DNA of 29,691 nt from an uncultured Prevotella sp. (GTDB lineage Bacteria; Bacteroidota; Bacteroidia; Bacteroidales; Bacteroidaceae): NCBI GenBank assembly GCA_902477645.1, contig CABSIA010000020.1:1-29691 (forward strand). Reading direction: 5' to 3'. The notes beneath the pieces were generated by a model, which worked only from the letters and a program-made list of their open reading frames with translations, did not search any database and was not told the DNA's origin. Made by a program: the position numbers and the translations under genes. This document shows positions 6,867 through 15,477 of the stretch, one piece after another. Each line of letters begins with the position of its first letter. Position 1 is the stretch's first letter.

Positions 6867-9443
6867 TTATATTTCTTCTATCTGACTTACCAACAGCCAT
6901 CCCTCGCGTCCGTCGGCGAGCTTGATGCCACGCCATTCTTTCATGGCACGGTCTGTTATCTCAACACTTGTTCCCTCATGAATAACGAAAACATCGGCAC
7001 CACTCTTTGCAGGAGTATTCTTTACCGATACAGTTGTTGCCGTGACAATGGCAGACTTGCTGTTCTCGAGTTTGCATTTCTGCTGGAAAGCAAAGATATT
7101 TGAAACCACAAAGACAACCAAGAGGACTATCGCAGAATAGAAACTTGCCTTACGTGCCCATATTTGCGGAGCAAAAAGGAATATAAGAGTGAGCAATAGA
7201 GCCACAACCATACAGAACACAGCCGTTTTAGCCCAACCGTCAACACTTGTGAAATTGACAAGAGAGTTATACCATGTCACGAAAAACATCTCGGTCTGTG
7301 GAGTTATCTTGTCTATGGTCTTAGAACGTGCGTATTGCAGATTATACCTTATATCATCATCGCCCGGCGAAAGACGCAAGGCACGCTCGTATGCAAGCAA
7401 GGCCTGAGTGATATTGTCGGTGCGGAAATAGGCATTGCCGAGATTATAGTACAGCTCTGCCGAGACACCTGTCTTCAGCAATTCCTGATAATCCTTTATA
7501 GCCTGCTGATAGTTTCCCTTGGCATACTCGTCGTCAGCATTCTGCTTTGTTATAGCCTGCGCCGACACTGGCAGAAGCATAAGCAGTGCGACAACAAAAG
7601 CATAGCTTGCGCCTATTGTCTTCTTTGTTTTTTTCTTCATTACATTTTCAATCTCCATAATTGCAGTCATAGCACTCTCGAAAGTTTTATTCATATTGCC
7701 CTCCGCATCACCAGGAGCATAACGCATAAACTCACAGTCGTCAAGTGCACTGATGAATTTCTGAATGGTGGCGTCATCAACATTATGATACGACAACTTT
7801 TCTGAAATATTATCACGTGTAAGTTGCTCTACAGGTATATTAAGCTTATCGCCCACATACCCCCAAAGGGCACGCAGAACCTCATCATAGAACTCGGTTG
7901 CCTTACCCTGAAGCATCAGCTTGTTTGCTGTGCGCAGACGCTTTGTTGCGACCTTGTTGGCTTTCTTACCTCTCATCTTGACAATATCCGCATTGTCAAC
8001 AGCCCGTTTTCTAAATATTACGAGAAGTGCGACAAAAGCAATGAATGGAGCCAACAGACATATAATATAAGACGTAGAGCCATAAAAGTAATCGCCAGTT
8101 GAAAGAAGGTTGGCCTTGCCTGTCTTTATTCCACGAATATCCTTTGGCGCATCAGAGCTGTAGTCGACAACAGACGAGCGCGAGCCATTACCCTTGCCAA
8201 CCTCAATCTCGAAACTTTGAGTCTTTACGGTCTTATAGCTGTTAGTAGAAGTATCATAGTATGTTAACTCTACAGGAGGAATGGTATAATGTCCTTGGTT
8301 GCGTGGCACGGCAAGAATATCATAAACCATGTTGCCCTCAAGTCCGTTAGAGGTCAGCTTTGTCTTGTCCGTTACCTTCGGATCGTATTTATCCCAGTCT
8401 TTCGGGAAACTAACGACAGGCTGCTTTATGAGTTTCAAGTTACCCACTCCGCCAACGACAATTCTCAAAGACAACGGGTCTCCGGCCTTCAACTCTGTTT
8501 TGTTAACCTGAGCGGTGATATTAAATTTGCCGACACCGCCAGAGAAGCCCGCAGGTTTTTGCGGCAAAGGCAAAACATTTACAGTAATGGCAGGAGCCTT
8601 GATGTCTCTCTTTACCTCAACATAGCCCGAGCCGCCATTGAAGAAAGCCTCAAACGGGTCAACAGCACGGTTCTGCTGCACGACGATACCCTTAAACGTA
8701 ATGCTTGGAATTTCCAGCTTTCCAGTCATCTGAGGATACATCACATATTGGCTCCATGTCACGGTTCTGTATGGTCTGCCGTTAACGCGCTCAATATGGA
8801 AACTCTTCTGTTGTGGCAGCGGTATCTCCTGGGTGTGGAAACCTGTAAGCTCAGGCATCTTTCCCTCAAGCTGTGTAAGGTCAACAAGTGTATAAACCTT
8901 ATAAGTGAGCAAGATTGGCTCTTGCTCATAAACCTGCTTTTTGTTGGCGCTGACTTTTATAAATAAGTCATTGCCGGTAATAGGAGTACCGGCCGACCTC
9001 ATCTGTGGCTGATAGTCATCCTCCTCATGCATCCTCGGAGTACCTCCGCCCTTTGCCGAGGCTGTTCCTACGACCGTGACTTTTGTTGGTGAAGAAGACA
9101 CTTCTTTGCCGTCTACTTTTGCATGTGCGGCAGGAATATTGAACACACCACTCTTAAGCGCATAAAGCGTATAAGTGAAAGTCTTCGAAGACGATGAGCT
9201 TGTATGTCCGTTCACCATCTTGAAGCTTGACTCTGTGGAAGTATAAGGACCAGCTATAATCTCGACAACATCTGACGAGCGGAGTCCCGACTTGAAGTCT
9301 TCTATGTCCTTTGTGTTTACTTTAAAAGATACACGGAAGTTTTCTCCAGCCTCTACCTTTGAAGGGGCAGAAACCGTGATAGACTGTGCCATGACGACAC
9401 AACCAATAAAAAGAAGAGCAAATGCTATACAATATTTTCTCAT
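6867..9443 (-). CDS. BatD-BatE fusion protein (aerotolerance operon)
   Basis: 858 residues combining two normally separate Bat proteins. Residues 1-19 are a signal peptide (FALLFIGCVVMAQS). Residues about 20-450 are the periplasmic beta-rich BatD domain, with a membrane segment near 460-485 (IICLLAPFIAFVALLVIF) and then a cytoplasmic helical stretch. At residue 602 a second Met begins MKKKTKKTIGASYAF, followed by VVALLMLLPVSAQA, which looks like another signal peptide. After it come TPR repeats (NADDEYAKGNYQQAIKDY, ELYYNLGNAYFRTDNITQA), two membrane segments and a C-terminal SH3-like domain (GTSVEITDRAMKEWRGIKL): BatE. The junction is in frame with no stop. Bat proteins are tied to oxygen tolerance and envelope stress in Bacteroides; the biochemical role is unknown. 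It lies 5 nt after batC and 4 nt before the PAP2 gene. Confidence 0.9.
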   Translation of the reverse strand: MRKYCIAFALLFIGCVVMAQSITVSAPSKVEAGENFRVSFKVNTKDIEDFKSGLRSSDVVEIIAGPYTSTESSFKMVNGHTSSSSSKTFTYTLYALKSGVFNIPAAHAKVDGKEVSSSPTKVTVVGTASAKGGGTPRMHEEDDYQPQMRSAGTPITGNDLFIKVSANKKQVYEQEPILLTYKVYTLVDLTQLEGKMPELTGFHTQEIPLPQQKSFHIERVNGRPYRTVTWSQYVMYPQMTGKLEIPSITFKGIVVQQNRAVDPFEAFFNGGSGYVEVKRDIKAPAITVNVLPLPQKPAGFSGGVGKFNITAQVNKTELKAGDPLSLRIVVGGVGNLKLIKQPVVSFPKDWDKYDPKVTDKTKLTSNGLEGNMVYDILAVPRNQGHYTIPPVELTYYDTSTNSYKTVKTQSFEIEVGKGNGSRSSVVDYSSDAPKDIRGIKTGKANLLSTGDYFYGSTSYIICLLAPFIAFVALLVIFRKRAVDNADIVKMRGKKANKVATKRLRTANKLMLQGKATEFYDEVLRALWGYVGDKLNIPVEQLTRDNISEKLSYHNVDDATIQKFISALDDCEFMRYAPGDAEGNMNKTFESAMTAIMEIENVMKKKTKKTIGASYAFVVALLMLLPVSAQAITKQNADDEYAKGNYQQAIKDYQELLKTGVSAELYYNLGNAYFRTDNITQALLAYERALRLSPGDDDIRYNLQYARSKTIDKITPQTEMFFVTWYNSLVNFTSVDGWAKTAVFCMVVALLLTLIFLFAPQIWARKASFYSAIVLLVVFVVSNIFAFQQKCKLENSKSAIVTATTVSVKNTPAKSGADVFVIHEGTSVEITDRAMKEWRGIKLADGREGWLLVSQIEEI

Positions 9444-9448
9444 ACGTA

Positions 9449-10150
9449 TTACCAGTTATTGTCAAGTTTACGACTCTGCTGCTGTTGCATCTTCGACTTC
9501 AGCTTCTGCTGTGTGGCCTTTTCCTCCTGCATTGCGGCATTAAGCATCTGCTCAGCGTTCTCTTTGCTCATTTGCTGCTGAGGCTGCTGTTTCTGCTTCT
9601 GCTTATCGTCGTTTTTCTTGTTATCTTGTTTATCCGACTGCTCTTTCTGCTGCTCTTTGTTCTTATCTTCCTTTTCCTTATTTTTGTTTGAGCCTCCATT
9701 TTGATTTTTCAGCTGACGTTTGCAAAGCTCAAGATTGTATCTTGTCTCGTTGTCTGAAGGATTGTTGCGAAGAGATTCTTTATAAGCCTCAATAGCCTCA
9801 CTGAACATCTGATGCTTCTGGCATATAACACCTATGTTGTGATAAGCCATAGACTTACGCAACTGACTTTTCTCTGCCTTACCTACATTCTCAAACTGCA
9901 CAATGGCAGCCGAGTCCTTTTGCTGCTGCATAAGAGCACAGCCGAGATTGTAGGCAGCCTGAGTATTGGAATGGTTCTGCGCAAGTGCCTTCCTGTATTC
10001 AGCCTCCGCCTTTGGATAGTTTTGCTGACGAAACAGCTTGTTGCCGTTTCTAATATATTGTCTGTCATTCTGTGCAGATGCGACAAAAGCCGTTATCACC
10101 AATATGGTCACGGCAATCGCTCTCGTGCAACAATATCGTATATTCTTCAT
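9449..10150 (-). CDS. batC: BatC, TPR protein
   Basis: 233 residues. A signal peptide (AIAVTILVITAFVASAQ) is followed by TPR-like repeats (YIRNGNKLFRQQNYPKAEAE, AAYNLGCALMQQQ, AYHNIGVICQKHQMFSEAIE), then a highly charged, low-complexity Lys/Gln/Asn/Asp linker at about residues 155-195. The conserved C-terminus MSKENAEQMLNAAMQEEKAT ends in KLDNNW. This is the typical BatC architecture of Bacteroidales, likely periplasmic and acting as a scaffold for protein interactions, though partners are not established. It lies 15 nt after batB and 5 nt before batD-batE, indicating one transcript. Confidence 0.9.
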   Translation of the reverse strand: MKNIRYCCTRAIAVTILVITAFVASAQNDRQYIRNGNKLFRQQNYPKAEAEYRKALAQNHSNTQAAYNLGCALMQQQKDSAAIVQFENVGKAEKSQLRKSMAYHNIGVICQKHQMFSEAIEAYKESLRNNPSDNETRYNLELCKRQLKNQNGGSNKNKEKEDKNKEQQKEQSDKQDNKKNDDKQKQKQQPQQQMSKENAEQMLNAAMQEEKATQQKLKSKMQQQQSRKLDNNW

Positions 10151-10165
10151 ATCTTGATTGAATAT

Positions 10166-11188
10166 TTATTTTCTCTTGAAAAGTCTTATTCTCCTCAACA
10201 TCGGGTTTCTGATTTCCAGCACACATATCTCTGCTATAAGCAACAATATGGCAAGTATGCCGAAAGCCTGAAACTGCTCGTCAAACTCGCTGTATATCAC
10301 AGATTCCGTCTCGCCACGCTGTAGTTTGGCAAGAGACTCGTTGAGACTTTCCTGCGCGTCACTTGTATTGTCGACATGAATATAAGTTCCGCTACCTGCC
10401 GCTGCTATCTCACGGCACATCTGAGTATTTAAAGCCGACATCACTGTCTCACCACGAGAGTCGGTCATATATCCACCATTTGCCATTGGTATAGGTGAGC
10501 CTTTAGGATCACCAACTCCAAGCACAAATACATTTATTCCTCTTTTCCTTGCCTCGGCAGCGGCTTCTTTTGCTCCACCCTCATGGTCCTCGCCATCTGT
10601 GATAATTATAATAGCTCTTCCTACATTCCCCTGTTTGGTAAAGCTCTTGGTTGCTATATCCACAGCACGTGCAATATCTGTACCCTGTGTGGCAATAAGA
10701 GAAGGGTCTATATTTGAAAGAAACATCTTTGCAGACACATAGTCGCTTGTTATAGGCAACTGTACGAAAGCGTCACCGGCAAAAACAACAAGACCGATTT
10801 TATCGTTTGTAAAATTGTCGATGAGGTTCTCAACAAGCATCTTAGACTTGTCCAGACGACTCGGTACCACATCCTGAGCAAGCATGGAATTTGATATGTC
10901 CACACAGATAATAGCCTCTATGCCGTTTCGTTTCTCCCTTGATATCTTGCTTCCCATTTGCGGACGCGCAAGCATAACAACGAGAATGGCGTATGCGCCC
11001 AGAAGAAGCCAGAATTTAACCGCCGGTCTGTATTTCGACACATCGGGCATCATCTCCCTCAACAACTCATAATCGCCAAGAGCCTGAAGTTTTCTTCTCC
11101 TCAGTCTCCAGTTAACTACCCGCAACAAGAACAAGATTGGTATTGCGAGCAGCAGATACAGATATATCGGGTCTTCAAATCTCAACAT
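10166..11188 (-). CDS. batB: BatB, membrane-anchored VWA-domain protein
   Basis: 340 residues. Two N-terminal membrane segments (about 8-24 and 58-74) are followed by a von Willebrand A domain with a complete MIDAS metal site: Asp97-Ile-Ser99-Asn-Ser101, a threonine in ATQGTDIARA and TDGEDHEGG. A third membrane segment near the C-terminus (FGILAILLLIAEICVLEIR) ends in a basic tail. The VWA domain probably faces the periplasm or cytoplasm between helices and binds partners through the metal. BatA and BatB interact in Bacteroides in published work on the family. It is 20 nt downstream of batA and 15 nt upstream of batC. Confidence 0.92.
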   Translation of the reverse strand: MLRFEDPIYLYLLLAIPILFLLRVVNWRLRRRKLQALGDYELLREMMPDVSKYRPAVKFWLLLGAYAILVVMLARPQMGSKISREKRNGIEAIICVDISNSMLAQDVVPSRLDKSKMLVENLIDNFTNDKIGLVVFAGDAFVQLPITSDYVSAKMFLSNIDPSLIATQGTDIARAVDIATKSFTKQGNVGRAIIIITDGEDHEGGAKEAAAEARKRGINVFVLGVGDPKGSPIPMANGGYMTDSRGETVMSALNTQMCREIAAAGSGTYIHVDNTSDAQESLNESLAKLQRGETESVIYSEFDEQFQAFGILAILLLIAEICVLEIRNPMLRRIRLFKRK

Positions 11189-11208
11189 AGTTATCGTAAC
11201 ATTTTTGT

Positions 11209-12207
11209 TTATGGTATCCTCCTTAATACTGTATTGCGGAGTATTATCTCAATCAGCAGGATGATGACGGCAGCGAGGGCAAACGGCTGATAAGCCTCGT
11301 ATCGTTTAGAGAATTTCTTCACATTCATCTTGCTCTTCTCAAGTTTGTCAATATCCTGATAAATCTGTTTCAGCTCCTTGTTGTTCGTCGCTCTGTAGAA
11401 GTTACCCTCTGTCAGGGCAGCAATCTCGCTAAGAGTTTTGTTGTCAATCTCAACAGGAATATTCACATACTGCACACCACCGGCAACTGGCATCGGATAG
11501 CGTGCCACCTTATTGGTACCTACGCCGATGGTATAAACTCTGATACCAAGGCTCTTTGCTATCTGTGCGGCGGTAATTGGAGATATGTCGCCTCTGTTGT
11601 TTGAGCCGTCGGTAAGCAGAATGACGACTTTGCTCTTTGCCTTAGAATCTTTTAGACGGCTGACAGCATTTGCCAGTCCCATACCTATCGCAGTACCGTC
11701 CTCTATCAATCCTCTGGCGGCGATATCCGTACGCACGTTCTGCAGAAGGTTCAGCAAGCTGGCATGGTCTGTTGTCATAGGGCATTGGGTAAACGACTCT
11801 CCCGCGAATATCGTAAGGCCGATATTGTCGTTTTGTCTGCCCGCTATAAATTCAGAAGCCACATCCTTGGCAGCCTCCATACGGTTTGGCCTGAGGTCTT
11901 CGGCAAGCATAGATGTCGACACGTCCATGGCAAGCATAATGTCAATACCCTCAACCGTGCGGCTTCCCCACGAGTTGTGGGTTTGAGGACGTGCAAGCAC
12001 TATGACAACAAGAGTGAACACAATACAGCGCAAAAGCATCGGCAAATGTACAAGCCTCACCCTCCAGCTCTTCGGAGCATAGAGATAAGCGAATGTGTCG
12101 CTAAGTCTTAATGTCGGTTCCTTCTTTTTGCTGTCAAGAAAATACCACAACACATACGGTACCAAGAGCAACAGCAGCAGGAAATATTCTTTATTAGCAA
12201 ATTCCAT
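11209..12207 (-). CDS. batA: BatA, membrane-anchored VWA-domain protein
   Basis: 332 residues with the same plan as its neighbour BatB: N-terminal membrane helices (8-24 and 56-72), a VWA domain with intact MIDAS (Asp95-Val-Ser97-Thr-Ser99, then LLTDGSNNRGD), and a C-terminal membrane helix (FALAAVIILLIEIILRN). BatA and BatB are ancient paralogs. The first residues MEFANKEYFLLLLLLVPY are typical of the family and support the start at 12207. The gap to the upstream 361-residue gene is 4 nt, so translation is probably coupled. Confidence 0.92.
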   Translation of the reverse strand: MEFANKEYFLLLLLLVPYVLWYFLDSKKKEPTLRLSDTFAYLYAPKSWRVRLVHLPMLLRCIVFTLVVIVLARPQTHNSWGSRTVEGIDIMLAMDVSTSMLAEDLRPNRMEAAKDVASEFIAGRQNDNIGLTIFAGESFTQCPMTTDHASLLNLLQNVRTDIAARGLIEDGTAIGMGLANAVSRLKDSKAKSKVVILLTDGSNNRGDISPITAAQIAKSLGIRVYTIGVGTNKVARYPMPVAGGVQYVNIPVEIDNKTLSEIAALTEGNFYRATNNKELKQIYQDIDKLEKSKMNVKKFSKRYEAYQPFALAAVIILLIEIILRNTVLRRIP

Positions 12208-12211
12208 GTCG

Positions 12212-13297
12212 TCAGCTCAATAATAAATAAACGTTATAAACGATATAGGCTAATGCGAGCACAGCCACAACAACAATGCCATATACAAGCCCCTTTATGG
12301 TTATGCGGGCATTGCGCTGTTTCTGGTCTTTCTCGCTCAATTGCGGAACAATGCGTTCCTCAGTAGGCTGTCCATCTACCTTTGTCTTGTCTATGAAGTT
12401 GACTGCATTGACAAGGTTAAGGTCGTTTTCATTTATAAGAGTTGAGTGTTTTGCAAACTTAACAAGGTCGGCGGTTGTAAACAGCTCACGAAGCTCATCT
12501 ATCATAGTCTTGTCGCCATTGCTGCGCAAACGCTCAATAATTTCCGTTGATGTCATCTCTTTGGCTGAGAAACCAAATCTCTCCTCTATATACTGGCGCA
12601 AGGTGTCGGTAAGCTGAGTATAATAAGTCTTCTGGTCCTCGCTTGTCTGCATCTTCTCAGCCTTAATTTTCTCTATCGCGCTCAAGGCTTTCTGATGAGC
12701 GGGAACACGTTTTATAATTCTTATCTTTGTAATTATCGGCTTATTCTGTTTCAACCGTACGAACAGGTATACAAGAGCCACACAGCAGACGAGAAGCAAA
12801 AAACCTATCCATACAATTCCTTTCCACTCACTCCACAAGAATGGATTATCCTGAACATCTTTTGGAGGATAGAACTGGTTTGGGTGGACTGTATCCACAT
12901 CAACCGTCAACACTTTAAGAGCCAGTGTATTACCAGCATATTGCTTGCCGTTAACTTTAACCTTCATTCCCGGTATCGGATAAAGGTTGTTGTCAAAAGA
13001 AGTAAGAGTAATCCGTCGTGCCACCCTTACCATATCGTTATCAAGAGCCGAAGTGTCGGCATCTGTAACATCAACAATCTCAACGCCTGGAACAAGATAA
13101 TGTTTCGGCTTAAGCTCTGGCCATGTTATAGTTGCCCCACGCTTTGCCGTAACAGCAACAGTCATGTCTGTCTGCTGGCCTATCAATATCTGTATGGAGT
13201 CCATGTTTGCCTGTACGCTTACTTGTGCAATGCCTTTTTCAGGTACAATCCAAACTGCGGACAGCAACAATATATATGACAATATTCGTGATATCAT
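12212..13297 (-). CDS. BatD-like membrane protein of the bat operon, unnamed
   Basis: 361 residues. A signal peptide (ILSYILLLSAVWIVPEKGIAQ) is followed by a beta-rich periplasmic region of about 120 residues reminiscent of a single BatD repeat (VQANMDSIQILIGQQTDMTV). There is a membrane helix near 160-180 (GIVWIGFLLLVCCVALVYLF), a cytoplasmic helical domain (TDTLRQYIEERFGFSAKEMT) similar to the helical part of BatD after its membrane segment, and a last membrane helix at the C-terminus. This gene regularly sits between DUF58 and batA in Bacteroidales, but I know of no name or assay for it. The shared helical motif with BatD (LRxYxxxRF, then TSTEIIERL) suggests a related role. Confidence 0.8.
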   Translation of the reverse strand: MISRILSYILLLSAVWIVPEKGIAQVSVQANMDSIQILIGQQTDMTVAVTAKRGATITWPELKPKHYLVPGVEIVDVTDADTSALDNDMVRVARRITLTSFDNNLYPIPGMKVKVNGKQYAGNTLALKVLTVDVDTVHPNQFYPPKDVQDNPFLWSEWKGIVWIGFLLLVCCVALVYLFVRLKQNKPIITKIRIIKRVPAHQKALSAIEKIKAEKMQTSEDQKTYYTQLTDTLRQYIEERFGFSAKEMTSTEIIERLRSNGDKTMIDELRELFTTADLVKFAKHSTLINENDLNLVNAVNFIDKTKVDGQPTEERIVPQLSEKDQKQRNARITIKGLVYGIVVVAVLALAYIVYNVYLLLS

Positions 13298-13328
13298 TAT
13301 GTTTTAAATTAATTGATGTGAAAAAACA

Positions 13329-14198
13329 TCAGTTTCGCTGTGCGAAGAGCAGCATCATGGCTTTCACGTAGTCCTCATTTGTGGCAACGCTTACCCAATC
13401 AACATTGCTCTTTGCGAAAGTTTGCCGGAGCATACTCTCACGCTCAAGCCAATAACGGTTGTGAGCCGCACGGAGCTTTTTGCTCGATGTGTCGATATAC
13501 ATCTCATGTCCCGTCTCTGCATCCCTGACTTTCAGCAGTCCCGCATCGGGAAGCCGCTTTACAAACGGGTCATAAACCTGTATTGCGGCGATATCGTGCT
13601 TGGAGTTTGCTATCTGCATTGGTCTCAGGAAGTCACTGCCCTGATAGAAGTCGCTCAGCAGGAATGCCGTACACCTGCGTTTCATAACCCTGGTAAGATA
13701 TTCTACAGCCATGCCTACATCTGTTTTCTTGCTTTCGGGCTCAAAGTTCAGCATTTCCCTTATTATATATAATATATGTTTGCGGCCTTTCTTTGGCGGA
13801 ATATATTTCTCTATCTTGTCTGAGAAAAAAATCACGCCTATCTTGTCATTGTTCTGTATGGCACTGAATGCGAGTGTAGCGGCAATCTCTGTGGCTGTAT
13901 CACGTTTCATCTGTCGGCGTGTGCCGAAATCAAGTGAGCCTGAGACATCTATGAGAAGCATAACAGTAAGCTCCCGTTCTTCCTCGAAAACCTTTACGAA
14001 CGGTTTATGAAATCTGGCCGTGACATTCCAGTCTATATCCCTGACATCGTCTCCGAACTGGTATTCCCTTACTTCAGAGAATGCCATTCCACGCCCCTTG
14101 AAAGCAGAATGATACTGCCCCGCAAAGATGTTTTGGCTCAGTCCGCGGGTCTTTATCTCGATCTTTCTAACCTTCTTTAATATCTCAGATGTTTCCAT
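13329..14198 (-). CDS. DUF58 domain protein of the MoxR-Bat operon
   Basis: 289 residues, soluble, with no membrane segment. The DUF58 signature is at 41-57 (SEVREYQFGDDVRDIDWNV), followed by a VWA-like domain with Asp84-Val-Ser86-Gly-Ser88. DUF58 proteins almost always accompany a MoxR ATPase and are thought to be its cytoplasmic VWA partner. Here it follows moxR after a 143-nt gap filled with heptamer repeats and precedes the BatD-like gene by 31 nt. The start at 14198 gives METSEILKKVRKIEIKTRGL, the usual N-terminus of the family. Confidence 0.92.
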   Translation of the reverse strand: METSEILKKVRKIEIKTRGLSQNIFAGQYHSAFKGRGMAFSEVREYQFGDDVRDIDWNVTARFHKPFVKVFEEERELTVMLLIDVSGSLDFGTRRQMKRDTATEIAATLAFSAIQNNDKIGVIFFSDKIEKYIPPKKGRKHILYIIREMLNFEPESKKTDVGMAVEYLTRVMKRRCTAFLLSDFYQGSDFLRPMQIANSKHDIAAIQVYDPFVKRLPDAGLLKVRDAETGHEMYIDTSSKKLRAAHNRYWLERESMLRQTFAKSNVDWVSVATNEDYVKAMMLLFAQRN

Positions 14199-14204
14199 TT
14201 TTTA

Positions 14205-14336
14205 AGTGAAGAGTGAAGAATGAAGAGTGAAAAGTGAAGAGTGAAGAGTGAAGGATGAAAAATGAGGAGTGAAGAACAAGAAATTCTATACTAAAGAAAA
14301 ACTATTTAATTCTTCATTCTTCGTTCTTCACTCTTC
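14205..14336. repeat. Heptamer tandem repeat with inverted downstream block
   Basis: Ten consecutive 7-bp units of the form AGTGAAG (variants AATGAAG, AGTGAAA, GATGAAA, AATGAGG) run from 14205 to 14274. After a 34-nt AT-rich spacer, four units on the opposite strand (ATTCTTC, ATTCTTC, GTTCTTC, ACTCTTC) run from 14309 to 14336. The two blocks can pair into a long imperfect hairpin. This fills the gap between moxR and the DUF58 gene inside the operon. Confidence 0.9.
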
Positions 14337-14341
14337 GCTTT

Positions 14342-15337
14342 TTAAGGCACCTCAACGCTGTTGATAATGCGTGACACTATCTCCTCGCTCGTAATATTGC
14401 TTGCCTCAGCCTCGTATGAGAGTCCTATGCGGTGGCGCATAACGTCGTGGGCTACGGCTCTGACATCCTCAGGCACCACGTATCCACGGTGCTTTATGAA
14501 AGCATATGCACGGGCAGCCTTAGCAAGATTGATACTTGCACGCGGACTACCGCCGAAGGTAATCATATCTTTCAAGTCTGCAAGTTTGTAACGCTCCGGA
14601 TAGCGTGATGCGAAAACAATGTCGGCAATATACTGCTCTATTTTCTCATCGATGTAAACCTGGTTTACAACCTCACGCGCCTTAATGATTTCTGCGGCAG
14701 TGGTCACAGGTGTCACAACAGGAGCCGTCCCCTTAATGTTCTGTCGTATAATGAGTTTCTCTTCTTCTATTGTAGGATAGTCTATCACTACTTTCAGCAT
14801 GAAACGGTCTACCTGAGCCTCCGGCAACTGGTAAGTACCCTCCTGCTCTATCGGGTTCTGGGTAGCCATTACGAGGAAAGGATTTGGAAGAGAGAATGTA
14901 TTGTCTCCAATCGTAACCTGATGCTCCTGCATAGCCTCGAGCAATGCGCTCTGCACCTTTGCCGGGGCACGGTTAATTTCGTCTGCCAACACAAAGTTTG
15001 CGAAAACCGGTCCTTTCTTTACCTGGAATTTCTCTTCCTTCTGCGAATAAATCAGCGTACCGATAACGTCGGCAGGAAGCAAGTCTGGTGTAAACTGAAT
15101 GCGTGAATAGTCGGCATCAATAAGCTGTGCGAGTGTCTTGATTGCAAGTGTTTTTGCCAGGCCAGGCACACCCTCAAGAAGTATATGTCCGTCACTAAGA
15201 AGCGAGATAAGCAGCGAGTCTACAAGATGTTTCTGACCAACGATAACCCTGTCCATACCTGTAACAAGGTTGGTTACAAACGTACTTTGCTGCTCGATTC
15301 TGATGTTCAATTCCCGAATATCAATAGATTCTGCCAT
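14342..15337 (-). CDS. MoxR-family AAA+ ATPase
   Basis: 331 residues, cytoplasmic. Walker A is GVPGLAKT at 56-63 (with the Ala for Gly typical of MoxR), Walker B is FVLADE at 115-120 followed by INRAPAKVQSALLEAMQE, sensor 1 lies in VMATQNPIEQEGTYQLPEAQ and the arginine-finger region is in DRFMLKV. The sensor 2 part is at FGGSPRASINLAKAARAYAF. MoxR ATPases act as chaperones that load metals or assemble complexes with VWA-domain partners; the partners here are presumably the DUF58, BatA and BatB proteins encoded next. It is the first gene of the operon and has a clear promoter about 46-77 nt upstream of the start. Confidence 0.94.
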   Translation of the reverse strand: MAESIDIRELNIRIEQQSTFVTNLVTGMDRVIVGQKHLVDSLLISLLSDGHILLEGVPGLAKTLAIKTLAQLIDADYSRIQFTPDLLPADVIGTLIYSQKEEKFQVKKGPVFANFVLADEINRAPAKVQSALLEAMQEHQVTIGDNTFSLPNPFLVMATQNPIEQEGTYQLPEAQVDRFMLKVVIDYPTIEEEKLIIRQNIKGTAPVVTPVTTAAEIIKAREVVNQVYIDEKIEQYIADIVFASRYPERYKLADLKDMITFGGSPRASINLAKAARAYAFIKHRGYVVPEDVRAVAHDVMRHRIGLSYEAEASNITSEEIVSRIINSVEVP

Positions 15338-15382
15338 AATTATGCAATTTACTTACTGTTTTCTATGTTTTTAAATTAAGTG

Positions 15383-15414
15383 CAAAATTACAGCAATAAA
15401 AGCTCAATCCCAAA
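15383..15414 (-). promoter_or_regulatory. Bacteroidota-type promoter of the moxR-bat operon
   Basis: On the minus strand a -33 TTTG (15414-15411) is followed 20 nt later by a -7 element TAATTTTG (15390-15383), matching the primary sigma consensus TTTG-n19-21-TAnnTTTG. Transcription would begin near 15377, leaving a leader of about 40 nt before the moxR ATG. Confidence 0.75.
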
Positions 15415-15477
15415 GGATTGCATCTAAATAATATTAAAATAGCTTTGCGGATATTATAATTATTCCTAATTCGGCAG

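Noticed and set aside
8289..8966. 225-codon plus-strand open frame opposite batD
   Set aside because: Antisense to the BatD domain, no recognisable protein pattern.
14205..14336. Heptamer array as a CRISPR
   Set aside because: Units are 7 bp without spacers and no cas gene is present.
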